Part shown: one piece after another, positions 47,201 through 61,700 of the stretch | Numbering within the stretch: the first letter of the stretch is position 1 | Layout: the number at the start of each line of letters is the position of its first letter | Source: Cristatella mucedo | Taxonomy: Eukaryota > Bryozoa > Phylactolaemata > Cristatellidae | Assembly (NCBI GenBank): GCA_009760855.2 | Contig: WPIO01000005.1 | Span: forward strand, 11,313,001-11,377,000 | Length of the DNA stretch: 64,000 bases | Direction: 5' to 3' | Made by a program: the position numbers and the translations under genes | The notes under the pieces: generated by a model | The model's input: the letters and a program-made list of their open reading frames with translations, nothing else | Told to the model about the DNA's origin: nothing | Database searches by the model: none

Positions 47201-50200
47201 TCAACCCTGTTCCGATATTTTTAATCATTATTTATAAGCACTTATAATATAGCATACGTACCAAGATGTATGTGTTAACTAGTGCTCTGTACTTTTGAAA
47301 TTGCTTTGCACTTTTCCTGGAGGGTCGTTGGCAAGGGTGGCAAGCTGGGAATGCGATTTAAAGAACTATCGTTACCACCCATGATTATAACGTCTGAATC
47401 CGCTATATCAACTTCTGCTCGAGCCACCATTTGCCAGATAACTGCTATGACTTTTACTGTTAAATTTGTTTAAAATATCCGATATAGTTGCTATATATTA
47501 CAGTTAAGTGAGTGCAATTATTATAAATGTCAAGAAAAATGGTCTAACAATTAATTTAAAATGAAAAATAATGCGAATCAAATAGGTAGCTTCGATAATT
47601 TTATCTAAAAGGGAAGCTGAATATGCAAACCATGACTAACCCAGAAGTAAACCGGAAGCAACATATTTACAAATAACAAAATTACAGGTCTCAGCATGAG
47701 CTTAGGATTTTACAAGGCACACAGCTACACTGTAAATGAAGCTTCTTTAGCATGCACCTCAACAAGCTACACACATGTACCTTGATGTAGCAAGGTTTAA
47801 CAACTTGAAACACAAGTCGAAGGTATTTGTAGAAATGTTGCATCTGGTGCACTTCCGGATTAAACGTTGTTTGCATTATCATTTTTCCTTTTAGTCAGTG
47901 GAAATAGTGCAAGTATTAGGTGATACTGGCAATTATGTATGTCATGTGTCCACTGTATTCGGACTCTTCTTGCATCATTGCAGTGTCATCCATACGACTT
48001 TGTAGCTATTGGATTATCCTGCATCACAGATGTATAGTTAAAACTGTGCATTATGTTTTTTAGAGAGAAATGTGTGTTCGAGACCATTAGTAAAGCTCTC
48101 AATGTATGTACAGTTTTATCAACAAATCTCATAAGACATTTCGCATGTTGCTCTAGCGCTATTTTGCTGCTGAATTTTTACGGAGATAATATTGACTAAG
48201 GCTGCACTAGTGCTGCTTCGTCTGACACGTAGGCAAATAGTACACTAAGAAGGTAAGCAGTGGGCTGCTGTTCAAGGCAACCGATTTATTGGTGCTCAGT
48301 GATCTTTTAGGATATTTGCTAATATATCTTTTTCTCTCCAGTACATGCATCTACCCCTCTAATACCCAGCTAATATTTCTTTATCTTTCCAGGAAGTGCC
48401 TAGGAAGATATTTAGCTCTCTTAGGGTACTATACAATGTCATATTATTATTATTATTGTTAATATGATTAATTTTTATTATAATCCTTAAGCCTAGTCTC
48501 ATTGTTATGCATGCTGTTGCTGGCATAAATAATAGTGAAATGCTTAGAATGTTTTTATCTTGCCATATCTGATGAGAGTATTAACATTCACTCATTTCCC
48601 ATGCTGAATATTGTAATTCTGATCGTGCAGCCATGGTGAGCCATTGCAAGTTATTTTTTCGTTGTTGCTATTCTCCTTGTTAGCCACTAGGTGCTCTTGA
48701 ATTAGGTCACTTTTTTAATGAAGTGGATCTTTTTTATTACCCTGTTAGTGTCAAGAAGATGGCAAGAAGCTCCTGGCCCAGCTTGATAATCATCTTCAGC
48801 TGCTCCTAAAGGTGAGGCGCCTCCTGAGGCTGCGGGAAGAATGCGTTGGATGCAGTTATGCCCATTGCATGTTTAGAGCATCACATTTTCACGGCGCATG
48901 TGTATCCACCAAAGTCATATGTCGTTTAATGTTTAGGATTACTTGAGCCACTTTGTAGCTATGAAGCAGGAATGCTGTTAGTCCTCGGGGACCACTGATT
49001 CACTTAGTATTTGTATTTAGTTGAGATTCAATTGGAATATCTGAAGTTGCTGAGGGCCTTACCACTCGTTTAAAGAAGCCAGTGAACCTTAAGTATACGT
49101 GGGTTGCATTGGCCACTACTGAGGACCCTCACTACAGCTACTAAAATTCTCCTAAATACCTTAATGCCTGGATGCCATATAATGTAATGTAATGCAATGT
49201 AACGTATCTCCACCTGTAACTTCACAAATCCACAAAGACTATGTGAGTGTTTCACTAGAGAGTTTTGCTTAGTGCACTCAAAGCCTAAGCGGTATTTGAT
49301 ACGTATTCGGCAGCCGATAGACTTCGCCCCATGCAACAAAGTGAAAGTGAGAAGCATAACTGAGTCAGGAGAGCAGTTGAGGTAGAGTAGCATGGAAGTA
49401 GCTGCTCAGGATGGCTGGGAAGGCTGTGTCATTGTCGGCAGCAGGAGAGTAGTTGTAGTTACATAAGAATTGTGGAAGTGAGTTCCACAGTCTAGGTCTT
49501 TTAGAGCACAAGCTTCAGTTGCCAACCATCATTAAGTGGTAGAATGGAACAGCGCTTACGGCTATAGTCTCGAATTTGCTCATTCACATTCCACAAGCCA
49601 TGTCGAATTGCTACATACCTTCTAGTTACATCGGACATTGCTTATGGGCTGTGAATTAACAAACCCGAGACCTTCACCTTCATTACACCCAATTGCTAAG
49701 GAGGATTTTATTAACTGCAGTAGTGAGGGTCTTAGCAGTCCTTACCGATCAATGATGTCCAGCATATACAGAACTAGCAATTCATGGGTTGCCTGCAGAA
49801 GTTTAATGTGGAAATAAACTCAAGAGCCTATGGTAGCAGCCCTGCTATATTATCATGTAACTACAGAAAAAGTGACATAAAGATGTATATGATCGTTTAT
49901 CTAAGAAATCTGCTTATGATGTTTTACATTATTAAGAGCATGACCGGCTCTAGATACTAAGCAAACCAGCAATGTGCAAATTGCTAACTTTTTGTTGTGC
50001 CTGGTTCTTCATAAAAATCAATATGTTACAACATTGTTTCCAATTAGTGGTATTGTGTATAGAGCAAATAAAAAATAGATTAAATCTATATTAAAGATGC
50101 TGGTAGAAAAGTAGTTGGCATACACTATTTCTGTTGGAAGTGACAGATTACCAGTTCTCGACCTCTTCTGTTTGCAAGTTTTGACAACCATCTTTCTGTT

Positions 50201-52685
50201 TATTGGATATTGGAAAGATGTCCATTCAAAACCGCACCATGTGGCAGCACGCCCATCTCAGGTGAACTTGAAACTACCTTCTGGCTATAAATGACTGCAA
50301 GGCCTAGTTGAAATGAGGCACAGCTAGCACAGCGGACTCGACAGCAGTCATCATGTCACCCACTTTTCGGAATTTAATAGTTTACCTATGCCACTTACGA
50401 ACCTCAAATTCTTTGGAGACCGTGCCTTTAGTTTGTATGCTCCCAAGCCTGGAGCTCCCTTCCGACTGGCATCGCGACATCCCCTGACTTGACCACATTT
50501 AAGAAGAAGCTAAACAACGTATATTAATCGTTGCATTTAGTGAGTCCATATGATTCGTCCTTCGTGTGCTTATGCAGGCTGACACTGCATGCTGCTACTA
50601 ACCATATTTAAAATGACCCTGTGCATGTCACCTCTTACCATGCTATGCTTGTTGTCATTGAGCATGCTACCACTAGCCATTCGATCATGCTTCCTGTGCA
50701 GCAAATTTAAAGTGCCTAGAAAGAGATTGGGCTCTGTAAGGGTGCTATAGAAAATGTATATTATCATAGCTCAGCTAGTTTTTGCTGCTACCAGAGTATC
50801 CCATGCGTTCAGTGTGCGATTGTGAACTTGTTATTATTTCAGGGCTAGGCGTTCTTCATTTTGTTCTTTGTGATGTTTTGTAATCAAAAAGAAATAATCT
50901 TACTGGCCTTTGTCGATGTTGTTTTTTCTTATCACTATAACAACTGCTGTCATGCGAGCTTTTGGGATCGGTTTTAGTTTCGCTGGTCTATTTTATCTGT
51001 AAATCTGGCCTTGAGCCTATCAATTAAAGATTTGCAACATTTGCTCCCACCTCTAGACTCATGACACTCAGCCAGCTTGTTAATAAACAGCTAAACTTAA
51101 TACTCGATCCTTTATTGGGAGCTGCTGCTATTTCCAGAATGGATGGATTTCTTAAATATTCAATTCATGAAGTTTGTCGATTATCTGCAGACAAACTTTT
51201 GAAACAAAATGAAGTTCGTCTTATTGCTTATTCTACTGATTTACATGGTCTAATTTATTTACAAAATGTGGATGATGCTACAGTTAGTCATGTATCAAGT
51301 GCTTTCCAGCCAGATGGAGTACTTGTTAATGGCCGGTTGACGTCAAATCAATTTCTATTTCAGTAGCAATTGCTGTTAATGTCTTCACACAGTGTTTTAA
51401 GAATCGAAGCAGGATGCAACTATACTTACCTAAAGATCCCATTGGCTCTGAGGATCTTGTAATGCTAGATGTTGGCATAGCTGAGCTGCTAAAAAATATG
51501 TGAGATCTGGCATGTGGGCCTTAAATTCAAAACAAACTAGTCTTTTTATTCTAAGGAATCATATCGTTCATGGTTGTGCAAGAACTGTCGTCAGTGAATG
51601 CATGCAAAACTTGGCAATTGTGATAACGTGTCGAGACCCATCATTCATGTTAGTCAGTTGCTACCTGTCTTGTACCCTCTGGTCGTCCCGGGGCACTATA
51701 TTAACTAGCGTTGCCTCGTGTCTGCTAATAAAGTGATTGCAACAAACACTTGCTGTGAAAACCCTTTGCATTGTGACTCACTATCACATTTGTTTTGCTG
51801 TTGCATAATTGTGCTGGCTCTTCAAAACTCTGTTCCTCTTACCTTTCCAACCTTTCGATTTCTATACTTACTCTAGTGTGCCACCCTTTGAGCCATGCTT
51901 CCCAGTTTTGCCCTTTTTAGTCGAGATAAACCATGTGCTGCTGACCTTGGAATGTTGAAAAACAAGTTCGGGTTCACTTGCAATATGTTAAAAATCTTAA
52001 AGCATAGTTACTGTAGATACGTACACGGCAGAGATGTGCTTATGAAACAGTTTCCTCTACCTCCTAGCGATTCAGTCTGGTGACCATGTTATGCTTCGAT
52101 ACCTACTATCAGGGTAATATGAAGTTTTTCAAATGATCTACTTGTGTCGGCTGCATCTCGAATTCAACTGTTTTTATGAATGTCTCCATAGCTTATCGGG
52201 AACTTGTTTCACTTAAGCTGCTGTTATTAGATATGGTGCATGTCACCTGGCCGAAAGCATCAGCTTTCAAATCCAATGCTTTAGGCCAAAAGACGATACG
52301 AATTGGCATTCCGAGAGTCAGAAAAAGCCCATGAACTGTACGTACGTAATGAGGCCGATCCACAGCTTAGCCGTGCAGATGTAGAACGTTCACGAAGTCT
52401 GGCAGCGCAGCGGACCCAATTCTGCACTGATGCTAAGGCAGAGTATGCGTCAGTACTGCAAGCAACGAACGACTACCAGCGGCAGCATTATGGCGAGCTG
52501 CTTCCACGACTCGTTGAGGTGCGTTGTGTGTACTGAGACTCCTAGTTTGCCAATTGCCTATCTTGCTGCTTGCCCCAAATGCCACGACGTATCGGCCAAT
52601 GAATCAGACCTCTAAGACAAGGCTTAGCAGGGCGTCTTGGTAAGTCGCACCTCTCAAGGATACTATCTGCTCATTGTGTTGCTGG

Positions 52686-52717
<32 letters not shown>

Positions 52718-55700
52718 TGCCTCCATTTCACTGCGAAGTTTTTACTCCTCCCATTTGGGCTATGCTGCTCCATTTTACACCACGGAGCACCAGTGCTTTC
52801 ATGGCCCGTCGTGCTAAGCTTGGCTTTTTATTTATGAGACCAGTTCTGCGGAACTGTCACCGTCTTTCTGCTAGCTGCTCAACTGTAACCGTTTTTTTGG
52901 TATGCTGTGCTCTTTAGCAAATGCAGCGGCTCGAGGAAAAGCGAGTTAACCAATTCAAGTCAATGGTGAAAGATAGCAGCCGCGTGGAGAACGACGTGCA
53001 TCCTATTATTGCTATGTGTATCTCAGGGATAGACAAAGCAGCTGAGCAGATCAATGTCACAGCAGTAAGTGATGCTTCTTTGCCTGTTAATTTTATGTAG
53101 ATTCACTCTCTAGCATCTTCGCCCACCCACTGCACCTTTGGCAACTGTGGGTGTGTATGTCTGTGCTTTTCTCTGTTGCCCCCGTGCACACTGCTTGTAT
53201 TGGTCATGCCGATGCCACATGTACTTGTACATGAAAACTTTGGTGATACTATTAGATGGTCGTGCTCGGTAGGATGTGCAGCAAGTTATCGTAAAACTGA
53301 AAACTGGTCACGTTCCACCGGGAGACGTACCATTTGAGGATCTTGGGCCTGATGATGGATCGGGTGGAGTATCGCACGGTAGCAGCACCGGCAATCTTCG
53401 TAATTCCTCCGGGGATGTTGGCACTGGAACCACACCCAAAAAATCCGAAATTGGCTCGACTCGTGCCAAAACAGCAAAAGACCGAGGCGGTTTGCGGGGA
53501 ATCTTCGGCAAGCCTAAGGTAAGCCTGCATAGCTTTCGGCAGCATAGCCTGCATAGCTTTCGGCACCTGAGTTCGGCATGTCTGTGTGGGTGTGTCTAAA
53601 TGGGTAAGTTTGCATGACCTTGTTGGTTTTCTAGGTTTTAGGTTCATAACGGTAGACATTAAATGCCAAATTCTTTCTTTTTAGTACTCTGATGTCCCTT
53701 GGGGTAATAAGCAGTAAGTAAATCCGGTTGCAGGGAGCCCACTGTTTCGACTATCGTTTAAATAACGAATTGAGCCCACAGCTCATTATCCCTACGTTCC
53801 AGCCTTGCAACACTTGTCATAGTTTGCCTATTTAATCACCAAGCACAGTCTAAGCTTTCATATCTGTGCAGATAATAATAATAATAATAATAATAATTCA
53901 CTTGATAAAGCGCCCTCAGAGAGCTTAATCTCTCTCTAGGCGCTTTACATTTGCTGCAAAGTGAATCAGATGACACAACAGGTGCCCCTATCTTTCATCC
54001 CTCTCTGCCTGACAGCACTTCAAACTCTCTTAGCTCTCTTTCAGCGTGTATTAGCGACATTCGCTTTTGGACATAGCAAACCTTTTCATACTGAGTGACG
54101 ATAAAACCAACTTCCTGTTTATGGGCAATTCTAGTGTCCTTCAAAGGTGGGAAGTCCAAACCTCCAGATGGGCTCGGCTAGCCTATCTACTTTAATATTT
54201 GTGCCGAATCTGGGTGACCTGTTTAAAATGACCTTTCACTAAATCACCAAATCAGTTGTACTGTCCAGCCTGCCTACTTTCAGCTAAAATTTCAAAAATT
54301 TGGGTTCGCTCAGATAATCGTATCACAGCCAAGACTGTCTATGTAGCAATAATAGTGATAAGGATAGAAACGATAATTGTTTGTCCATCAGGCTGAGGTA
54401 AATTTATCTTTATCTAGGTGCCTTACAACTCACTGCAAGATAATCAATAACTAAGGGTTGGTGAATTGCATGCTATCCTGGTTAGAGAAGCATTTAAAAG
54501 TAAGCATTCTGCTAAGACCACCATACTATATTAGACACTCAGAAGACACTCAGGGTAACTGGTTCGTAGGACCCCTGGCTACGATTATGCACTGAAAAGA
54601 CAGCAGATCTCAAAATTAATTCGATGCTTGGTAGAGAGCCAGTAAAGTTTGCTCTGAACTCGTATCATGTGGCAGCTAAGCCATTGACGACAGACCGGAC
54701 GAACTGCTGCGTTTTGAATCAGTTGCAGACGACTAAGGGCCCAGGCCGGGAGTCGTGAATTAAAAGATGTGCAGTAATCCAGATGCGACGTCACAAACCC
54801 ACGAACTGTGTGTATATGACAGGCATCTAGACTTCTGTAACTCGCTATATGCATGTGGCCCTCTGAGGAATAAGACACTTGCAGTTGGTGCAGAACTCGA
54901 CAGCTAGGTTTTTCTATAGCGATCAGAACTGCCACCATTACACCACTTCTGAACCACCTGCACTGGCTTCCACGAAGCAGCATATCGATTTCAAGGTCCC
55001 ATTTCTCACTTTTAGTTTCCTTCATTCTCTTGCTCTGGTCTACCGAACTGAAATACTTACTCTTAAGGCTTACGATAGGCCTACAGCTTACAGCCTTCTA
55101 CTCGGACTTGGATTGTGTAGCTCTGCCTGTAACCAGCCTCAAATCTTTTGTTGGAAACCTTGCCTTCAGTGTGTATACTCTTATAGCATGGAGCTTATTA
55201 TCAACTGACATTACAGCATCCCCTTATTTGATGACAGGCAAAAGCTAGCATATGTAAAATGCCTGGATAGAGACTCATTTCTCCCATGGGGTTTTCAGAA
55301 ATCTTATTGTTATTACATTACTTCAAGCTCGTTTGAATTGAATGTATGCACATGATTTAGTTACTGCTATCCCACATGAATGTTGGTTGTTTTTATGGCC
55401 TGCTTGGCCTGTTGCTTAAACCGTGCATTTTATAAAAAGCCTACTTTGTGCACTAGCAGCAAGTTTAGCTCTGGTCACCGGGGCATCCTTGAATAGTCGT
55501 TTTTGCTTTTTTGTCATAAAAAACAACCGGTGCTTTTTGCTGTTCTTAAACAGACAGAAGAAGCCAGAGAGGATTTTGGCCATCTTCCTCCCCAGCAACA
55601 GAAAAACCAGCTCTCAAAGAAAATTGCCGAGTTCAATGCTCAGTTTGCCAAGGAGACTAAAGAAAGGTAATGTCATGCATGCACACTCTCGAACCCATAA

Positions 55701-58700
55701 GTTTTGTACCATATAAAAATGGGCCTTTCAGCTGTTCCTATGATCCTACCCAATGTTCCTAAAGAGTTGCTCAAATTAAAGAAATTATGTGCAAAGAGCA
55801 ATTTTAGTGGAGAATGATGCTTGAAAAAGTCGAAATTCCCTAACTATGACAGCTCAAGCACGTTTTCAGGCATTGGGGGACTGATTTATCCACCTTGTAC
55901 CGAAGCGCATATCCCTCAGCAAACTAGGATTGCTACATATACAGGGAGATTTATTCCGACTTGTGCTGCAGCTGACCTTTGCATTGGTCTTTAGGGGACC
56001 GAGGCTTATGGTGGCCCAAAGTACTATTTTGCATGTGGCAGTATGCTCATGTAGAGAAATAGTAAGTACACTGCTATAATAATAATAATAATAATAATAA
56101 TGCACTTGATAATGCACCCTCAGAGGACTCAATCTCTTTCTAGGCACTTCACATTTGCTGCAAAGAGAAATGCAATTGAATAGTGAGTAATATCATGCTT
56201 GATAAACAAACAACATGAATAACATGGTTAGGGGTGACATGCATAGGGTCAGCATGCAGATGTGGTAAGTGGCAGCATGCACAGTGTCAGCATGCATAAG
56301 CACATCAAGGACGAATCACAGGGACCCACTAAATGCTGTCCTAAATAGGTGTGTTTTTAAGTTCTTATTAAATGTGGTCAAGTCAGGGATGTTCTGACGC
56401 AAGTCGGGAAGGAGTTCCAGGTTTTGGGAGCATACGAACTAAATGCACGGTCTCCAAAGGATTTAAGGTTTGTACGAGGTATTGGTAGACTGTTGGCTTC
56501 CGAAAAGCGGGTGGTGCAATGCTTGGCCTGATGGGGGAGTATATCTGAGAGATAGGCTGGAGCCAAAGAATGAAGGGACTTAAAAGTGAGCGACAAAACC
56601 TTGAAGTCAATCCGTTGCTTGACTGGTAGCCAGTGCAGGTCGGCGAGAAGTGGTGTGATGTGGCAACTGCGATGCTCACGACAGACAAGCACTACAGAGT
56701 TTTGCACCAGCTACAATCGCCTGATCGCACATGCCAGTAGGGCCAGTAAGCAGTGAGTTGCAGAAGTCGAGAGGGGATGTCACGAATACATGGACCAACC
56801 TACACGTGGTATCCTTATCTAAACAAGCTCGAATTTAAGCAATGTTGTGTAGCTGCAAGTAGACAGACTTGATTGTGGAGATGATGTGGTCAACTAACAA
56901 ATGGTCAATATTGCAATTGTGCATGCTGCCACTAACCACATTTGCATGCTGACCGTGTGCATGCCACCCCTAACCATGTCATTCATTTTGTTTGTTTATC
57001 AAGCATGATATTACTCGCCATTCAATTGCATTTTCCTTTGCAGCAAGTGTAAAGCGCCTTGAAAGAGATTGAGTTCTCTGAGGGCACTTTATCAAGTGCA
57101 TTATTATTATTATTATTATTATTATGATCATGTACCCGTGATTCCTGCTCATCAGCACATTCACTCACTCGTTCAAGTAATAATATTGCAAAAGGAGATT
57201 TTTTATAGTATCTGACGGAATGTCCTAGCATGATTTGTATAAATGAGTCACTTATGGAAAGTATGCAATGAACCAAAAGTCTTGACTGTTGCAATCTGTG
57301 GCATCAATTTGTAGAGTGAAACCCTTCGATTGTGGATGTCTGACTCGTGATTATTGTCTGGAGACCCGGCAGAGCTCCATGCCAAAATTAGCCCTCGGCC
57401 AACAGATCTCTGCCCTTTGACTTGTTTAGCCGTTGGGGGCGGGTGAACTATCCAACAGTTCTGTCATGCCTATCGTGGACCTGCATTTGTTGCCATGGCA
57501 ATTGCTGGAGGACAGCTGTGAGTGCCTCCTAGTCGGTCTTGCACAAGAAAATAATGGCCCCACGGTGTAGCTGTCAAGTTGCTCCTTTCGTGGAGCTGGT
57601 GAGACCGAGATGAAAATTGGCTTTTGAAATCGTAATGAGCGAGCACACACTCAGTAAACTAGCCCCAGCTTGCTTTTGCTATTTTTAGTCGGTAGGCTTT
57701 TTTGTATGAGCCGTTGCTAAGCAGTACTGCAACCTCAAGTAGCTCATGCCATATTTACTAATGCGTATGTGCTGGACATCGAGCGTCAGCTTATCATTTT
57801 GAAGGGAAGCAATGGCTAAAATGGTGAGCCTTTACACACAAAACCCTAGCCTCGGTGACCCCAAGGTTGTTGAGAAGCAAATGGAAGACAAGTCGGCAAA
57901 TATTGACACTATTACTGCTGAGCTGCGAAAGTACGAGGTAAGTAGCCGTGGCTGGTAGTACTTCTAGTTTTATAAGGGTGCTTCCCGATGTGAGGCGTTG
58001 AACAAGCTGTTGTTTTGGCAAATCTCTGTATGCAAGCCCTCTGTAGGACAACAAGCTATGCTGCACATGAAGACATTGTGGTTACGGGAATCCGGTCACG
58101 TGCCCTGCTATGGTCAGAGTACAGTCCTGTGACCAGTACAGCATGCCCTGTTGCAGTGCTTCCATTATGACATCCAGCATAAGAAGCATGATGCGGAAAA
58201 ACGTTGAATGTGAACATTATAAGAGTGAGAACCCTTTCATCAACCAGGGATTCTATTTCTGTATGTTACATCAAATGCCTTGTAAATGTATTGCAGGTAG
58301 TTTTTTAGGCAGTCCACCACTAACCAAGCAGCTCTTATTGGTCATCATTTCGATTTCATACTAAATCTTATGCAATGGATATCGCATGCACACAGGAAGC
58401 ATACAAACTGAATAACGATAATATGATTCACAATTCAGCACGTGTAGGTACATAATTGTCAATTCACGAAGCCCAAGCATATATTCGCCGAGCTGGATTG
58501 GTCCAGTGGTTAAGGTTCTTGCCCCGACCAAGGTCTGGCTGAGGTCTTGGGCTCGAGCCCAGAGGCATACGCGAAGCGCCTGAATAGAGATTAAGTTCTC
58601 TTGGGGCGCTATACAAATGAATTATGCAAATGAATTATATATATGGCTGTCAGAAACACTTTTTTTTAGCTTTCTTTTAAATGCCATCAAGTCAGGGAAT

Positions 58701-61700
58701 GTCAGTCCATAGTGAGTTCCATACCTTGAGTACGTTGAAACTAAGTCTCTAAAAGATTTGGGGTTGTTAGACGAGCTGAGTGACAAATCCTTGAAGTCGA
58801 CACTTTGCTTCATAACGAGGCAGTGCAGGTAGGTGAATGTGGTATAGTTTTGTTGTTGTGACGTTAACCACAGACAAGCTTAGCTTCTGAGTTATGTACT
58901 ACCTATAAGTGAATTATTACACACCAGGAAGACTTGCCATAACTGCATGAACTACCTCGATTGTGGTACCTCTATATAAACGTGCCTAAATTTTGCAATA
59001 GCGTATAGCTGACAGGAGGCTGGCATGATTTTTGAGCTGATTTGGTCAGTTATCGAAAGGTCTTTTGGAACATGACACCGATTCCTCACATAGGCTACAA
59101 GGGCTGTGCTGGTCGAACTCAGTTTGAGGGTCAGGCTTTTCAGTTTTCGTGTGATTCTATGTTTAGCTGTAACTATAAACTTGATCTTAGAGTCATTATA
59201 GTCAGTTAGCAAGCAACCGTTTGGGAATGCCAGTAAATCGAGCCTCAAGAAAATCGAGGTGTTTTGAGGTGCTTCAAGGGCCGTGATAGCCCACATGATG
59301 TAAGGTGCTTGCTTTTCACGACCGAGATCATGGGTTGGAATCCTGCAGTGGGTGATCCTTTATTGCCAACTGCAGGTGGTGGTGATAGCTGTTAAGGCTA
59401 TTCTGCCATATACAAAATGAGGCTGTTAAATCAGCTAACATTAAAGGTAGGAAGTATCAAAACACTTGTACAACTGTTCTCTGCATGTAAATGTTGTTCT
59501 TGGCGATTACATGGGTTAGAAAAAGTATACATTGTTAAAAAAGTAGGCGTAAAACAGATAATTGGATACTACCGTTTCAAATGCTCGCTTAATGTAGCTA
59601 TTGACATCTAGGCTCTGACATGTACTGCAAGGACTGGACCCAAGCAAACCTTTTCGGTGCAGTGCCAGTGACACCCGGGCGAAACCGCAATTACTCTAGA
59701 GGACTGGCTGATAGATGCTAATCAACAGCTGCCAAAAGAGTAGATGTGATGCCAAGTGTGTATGTCTTAATACTTGTGGGTTTAGTTTCTAAGGCGTGAG
59801 CATATGCAATTGTACAGAGAAAAATGATAGGTCATGAGGGAAGCATGACTGCATCTGCACTTGGTTTACTAGGTTGCTGCAGCATCTAGTTAGCTAAGAG
59901 AGTTTGCACTTGGTTTACGAGGTTGCTGCAGCATCTAGTCAGCTAAGAGAGTTAAATATGCAGCAGTAAGTTCTAGATTAGACAAGATTAGATTAAACAT
60001 TAGACTAGACATTAGATTAGATTAGATTAGACATTAGACAAGCTCGTTTAGTCGGGCAACTAAGACTATAGACAGAAGAAGCCTAGTGAAAAGATGGTGG
60101 TTGATTTGGAACCCCTGAGCTTGCCAGGTGCTAGTAGGTGACCATGGGAAGAGGCAGCTAGCCATTTTGCCTTCTCGAGTCAAACGAATACTATGCCAAC
60201 GCTTCCACACTAGCTGAACACCATGTTGTGGATGCATTTTGTACAGCGTACAAATGCAAATAATTTCAAATACCATTGCCTGGGTAAGATCTGAATTCGA
60301 AAAATGTTAATGGAATCATGCAAGACCTTGTTGCAATTTCGAAAAACTTTGAATTCTTATATCAGAGAATGTTTGGCATTAAAGTCGGAAAAACGGTTGG
60401 TTTGATACATTATTATGCATATAGTTTTCACATTTAGAGAGATTTGGCTAGTTCAGTTGGTTTGGGAATAATTGAAGTTGGTAGATTTTTGCTGTTGGGG
60501 TAAGGTGATGACACTAGGATAACATTTAAGTGGCACGTGATGATCATACCTTGCACAGTGTGCAGTTGCAGATAGTCATAGCTACCTTTAAGGAAATTTT
60601 ATCCTTCGGCTCCGGGAAGTCACCTTTGAGCTTTAACCGCTTGTAGTGCCTCCATTAGTTTCGTCAGCAGCACTGTACTTGTGAGTTCTAGCTCCTGCTT
60701 TGGTCCAGATGTTCTCTGATTTGTGTTCATTATGAGAAATCTGGTCGTATCGTTATTTGTGCTACTTTCCGGGTTATTGTTCGTGGTCTACCGAGTATAG
60801 GCGATGAACAGATCCTCCTTCACAACTGGCCTTATGTTTTAGTTTTTACCTCTGCCATCATTGGCTGCTGACGGCTGCCATAGTGCCAAGTATAAGCTGC
60901 ATGACTTACCATAACGAAAGATTAAAAGTTTGGTAAATTACACAGTGCAAAATGCATAAGATCAGTGCATTTTTATATACTTATTGTAACTCTGCACTCT
61001 GATAATGCATATTGATCTGCAAGTTTTGCTTTATATCATTCCAGCAGTTCTTCATAGTTTTTATGCATTTACTTCTCATTTATTGTCAAGTCTACTCTTT
61101 GACTATGTTGGTTATAACAATGACAGAGCGTTTATATGCTGTAACACCCTAATAGAAATAAATCTCTTAGGACTTTGCTTATGCTGAAAAGGAATGGTGT
61201 CGATTGGTTAATGGTAACATACTCGATTTCAGCACGCACAATCACACAAAGAAAAATTCCCACAGATGGAGCAAAGGCTGTGTGGAAGGTACGGTTTCTA
61301 GCTTCTTTTTAAACATTGTCAATTCAGCAGGTGTCGACATATCAGCTGGAAATGAGTCCCCGGCTTCGGATCGTAGGAACTGAAGTCATAGTCTCCAAAG
61401 GATTTGCGGTTAGTTAGATTCATAGCAATTAGAGGAGCGGGCTGTGCTATGGAAAGCCTTACCAAGAAGTATTTCAGACAGGTATGCCAGAGCACGGGGA
61501 TGAATGGACCTATAAGTGAATGACTGAACCTTGAATTGATATGCTGCGTTATAGGCAGCTAGTTTAGAATGGTGAGAAATGCTGTAATATGGCATTGTGA
61601 TGTACTCGACAGACAGGTCTAGCTGCAGTGTTTTGCACCTACTGTAAGGTTAACTGGTTCAACAGCTCCATTAATGTTGCAGCTGAAGAGCCTTAACAGC

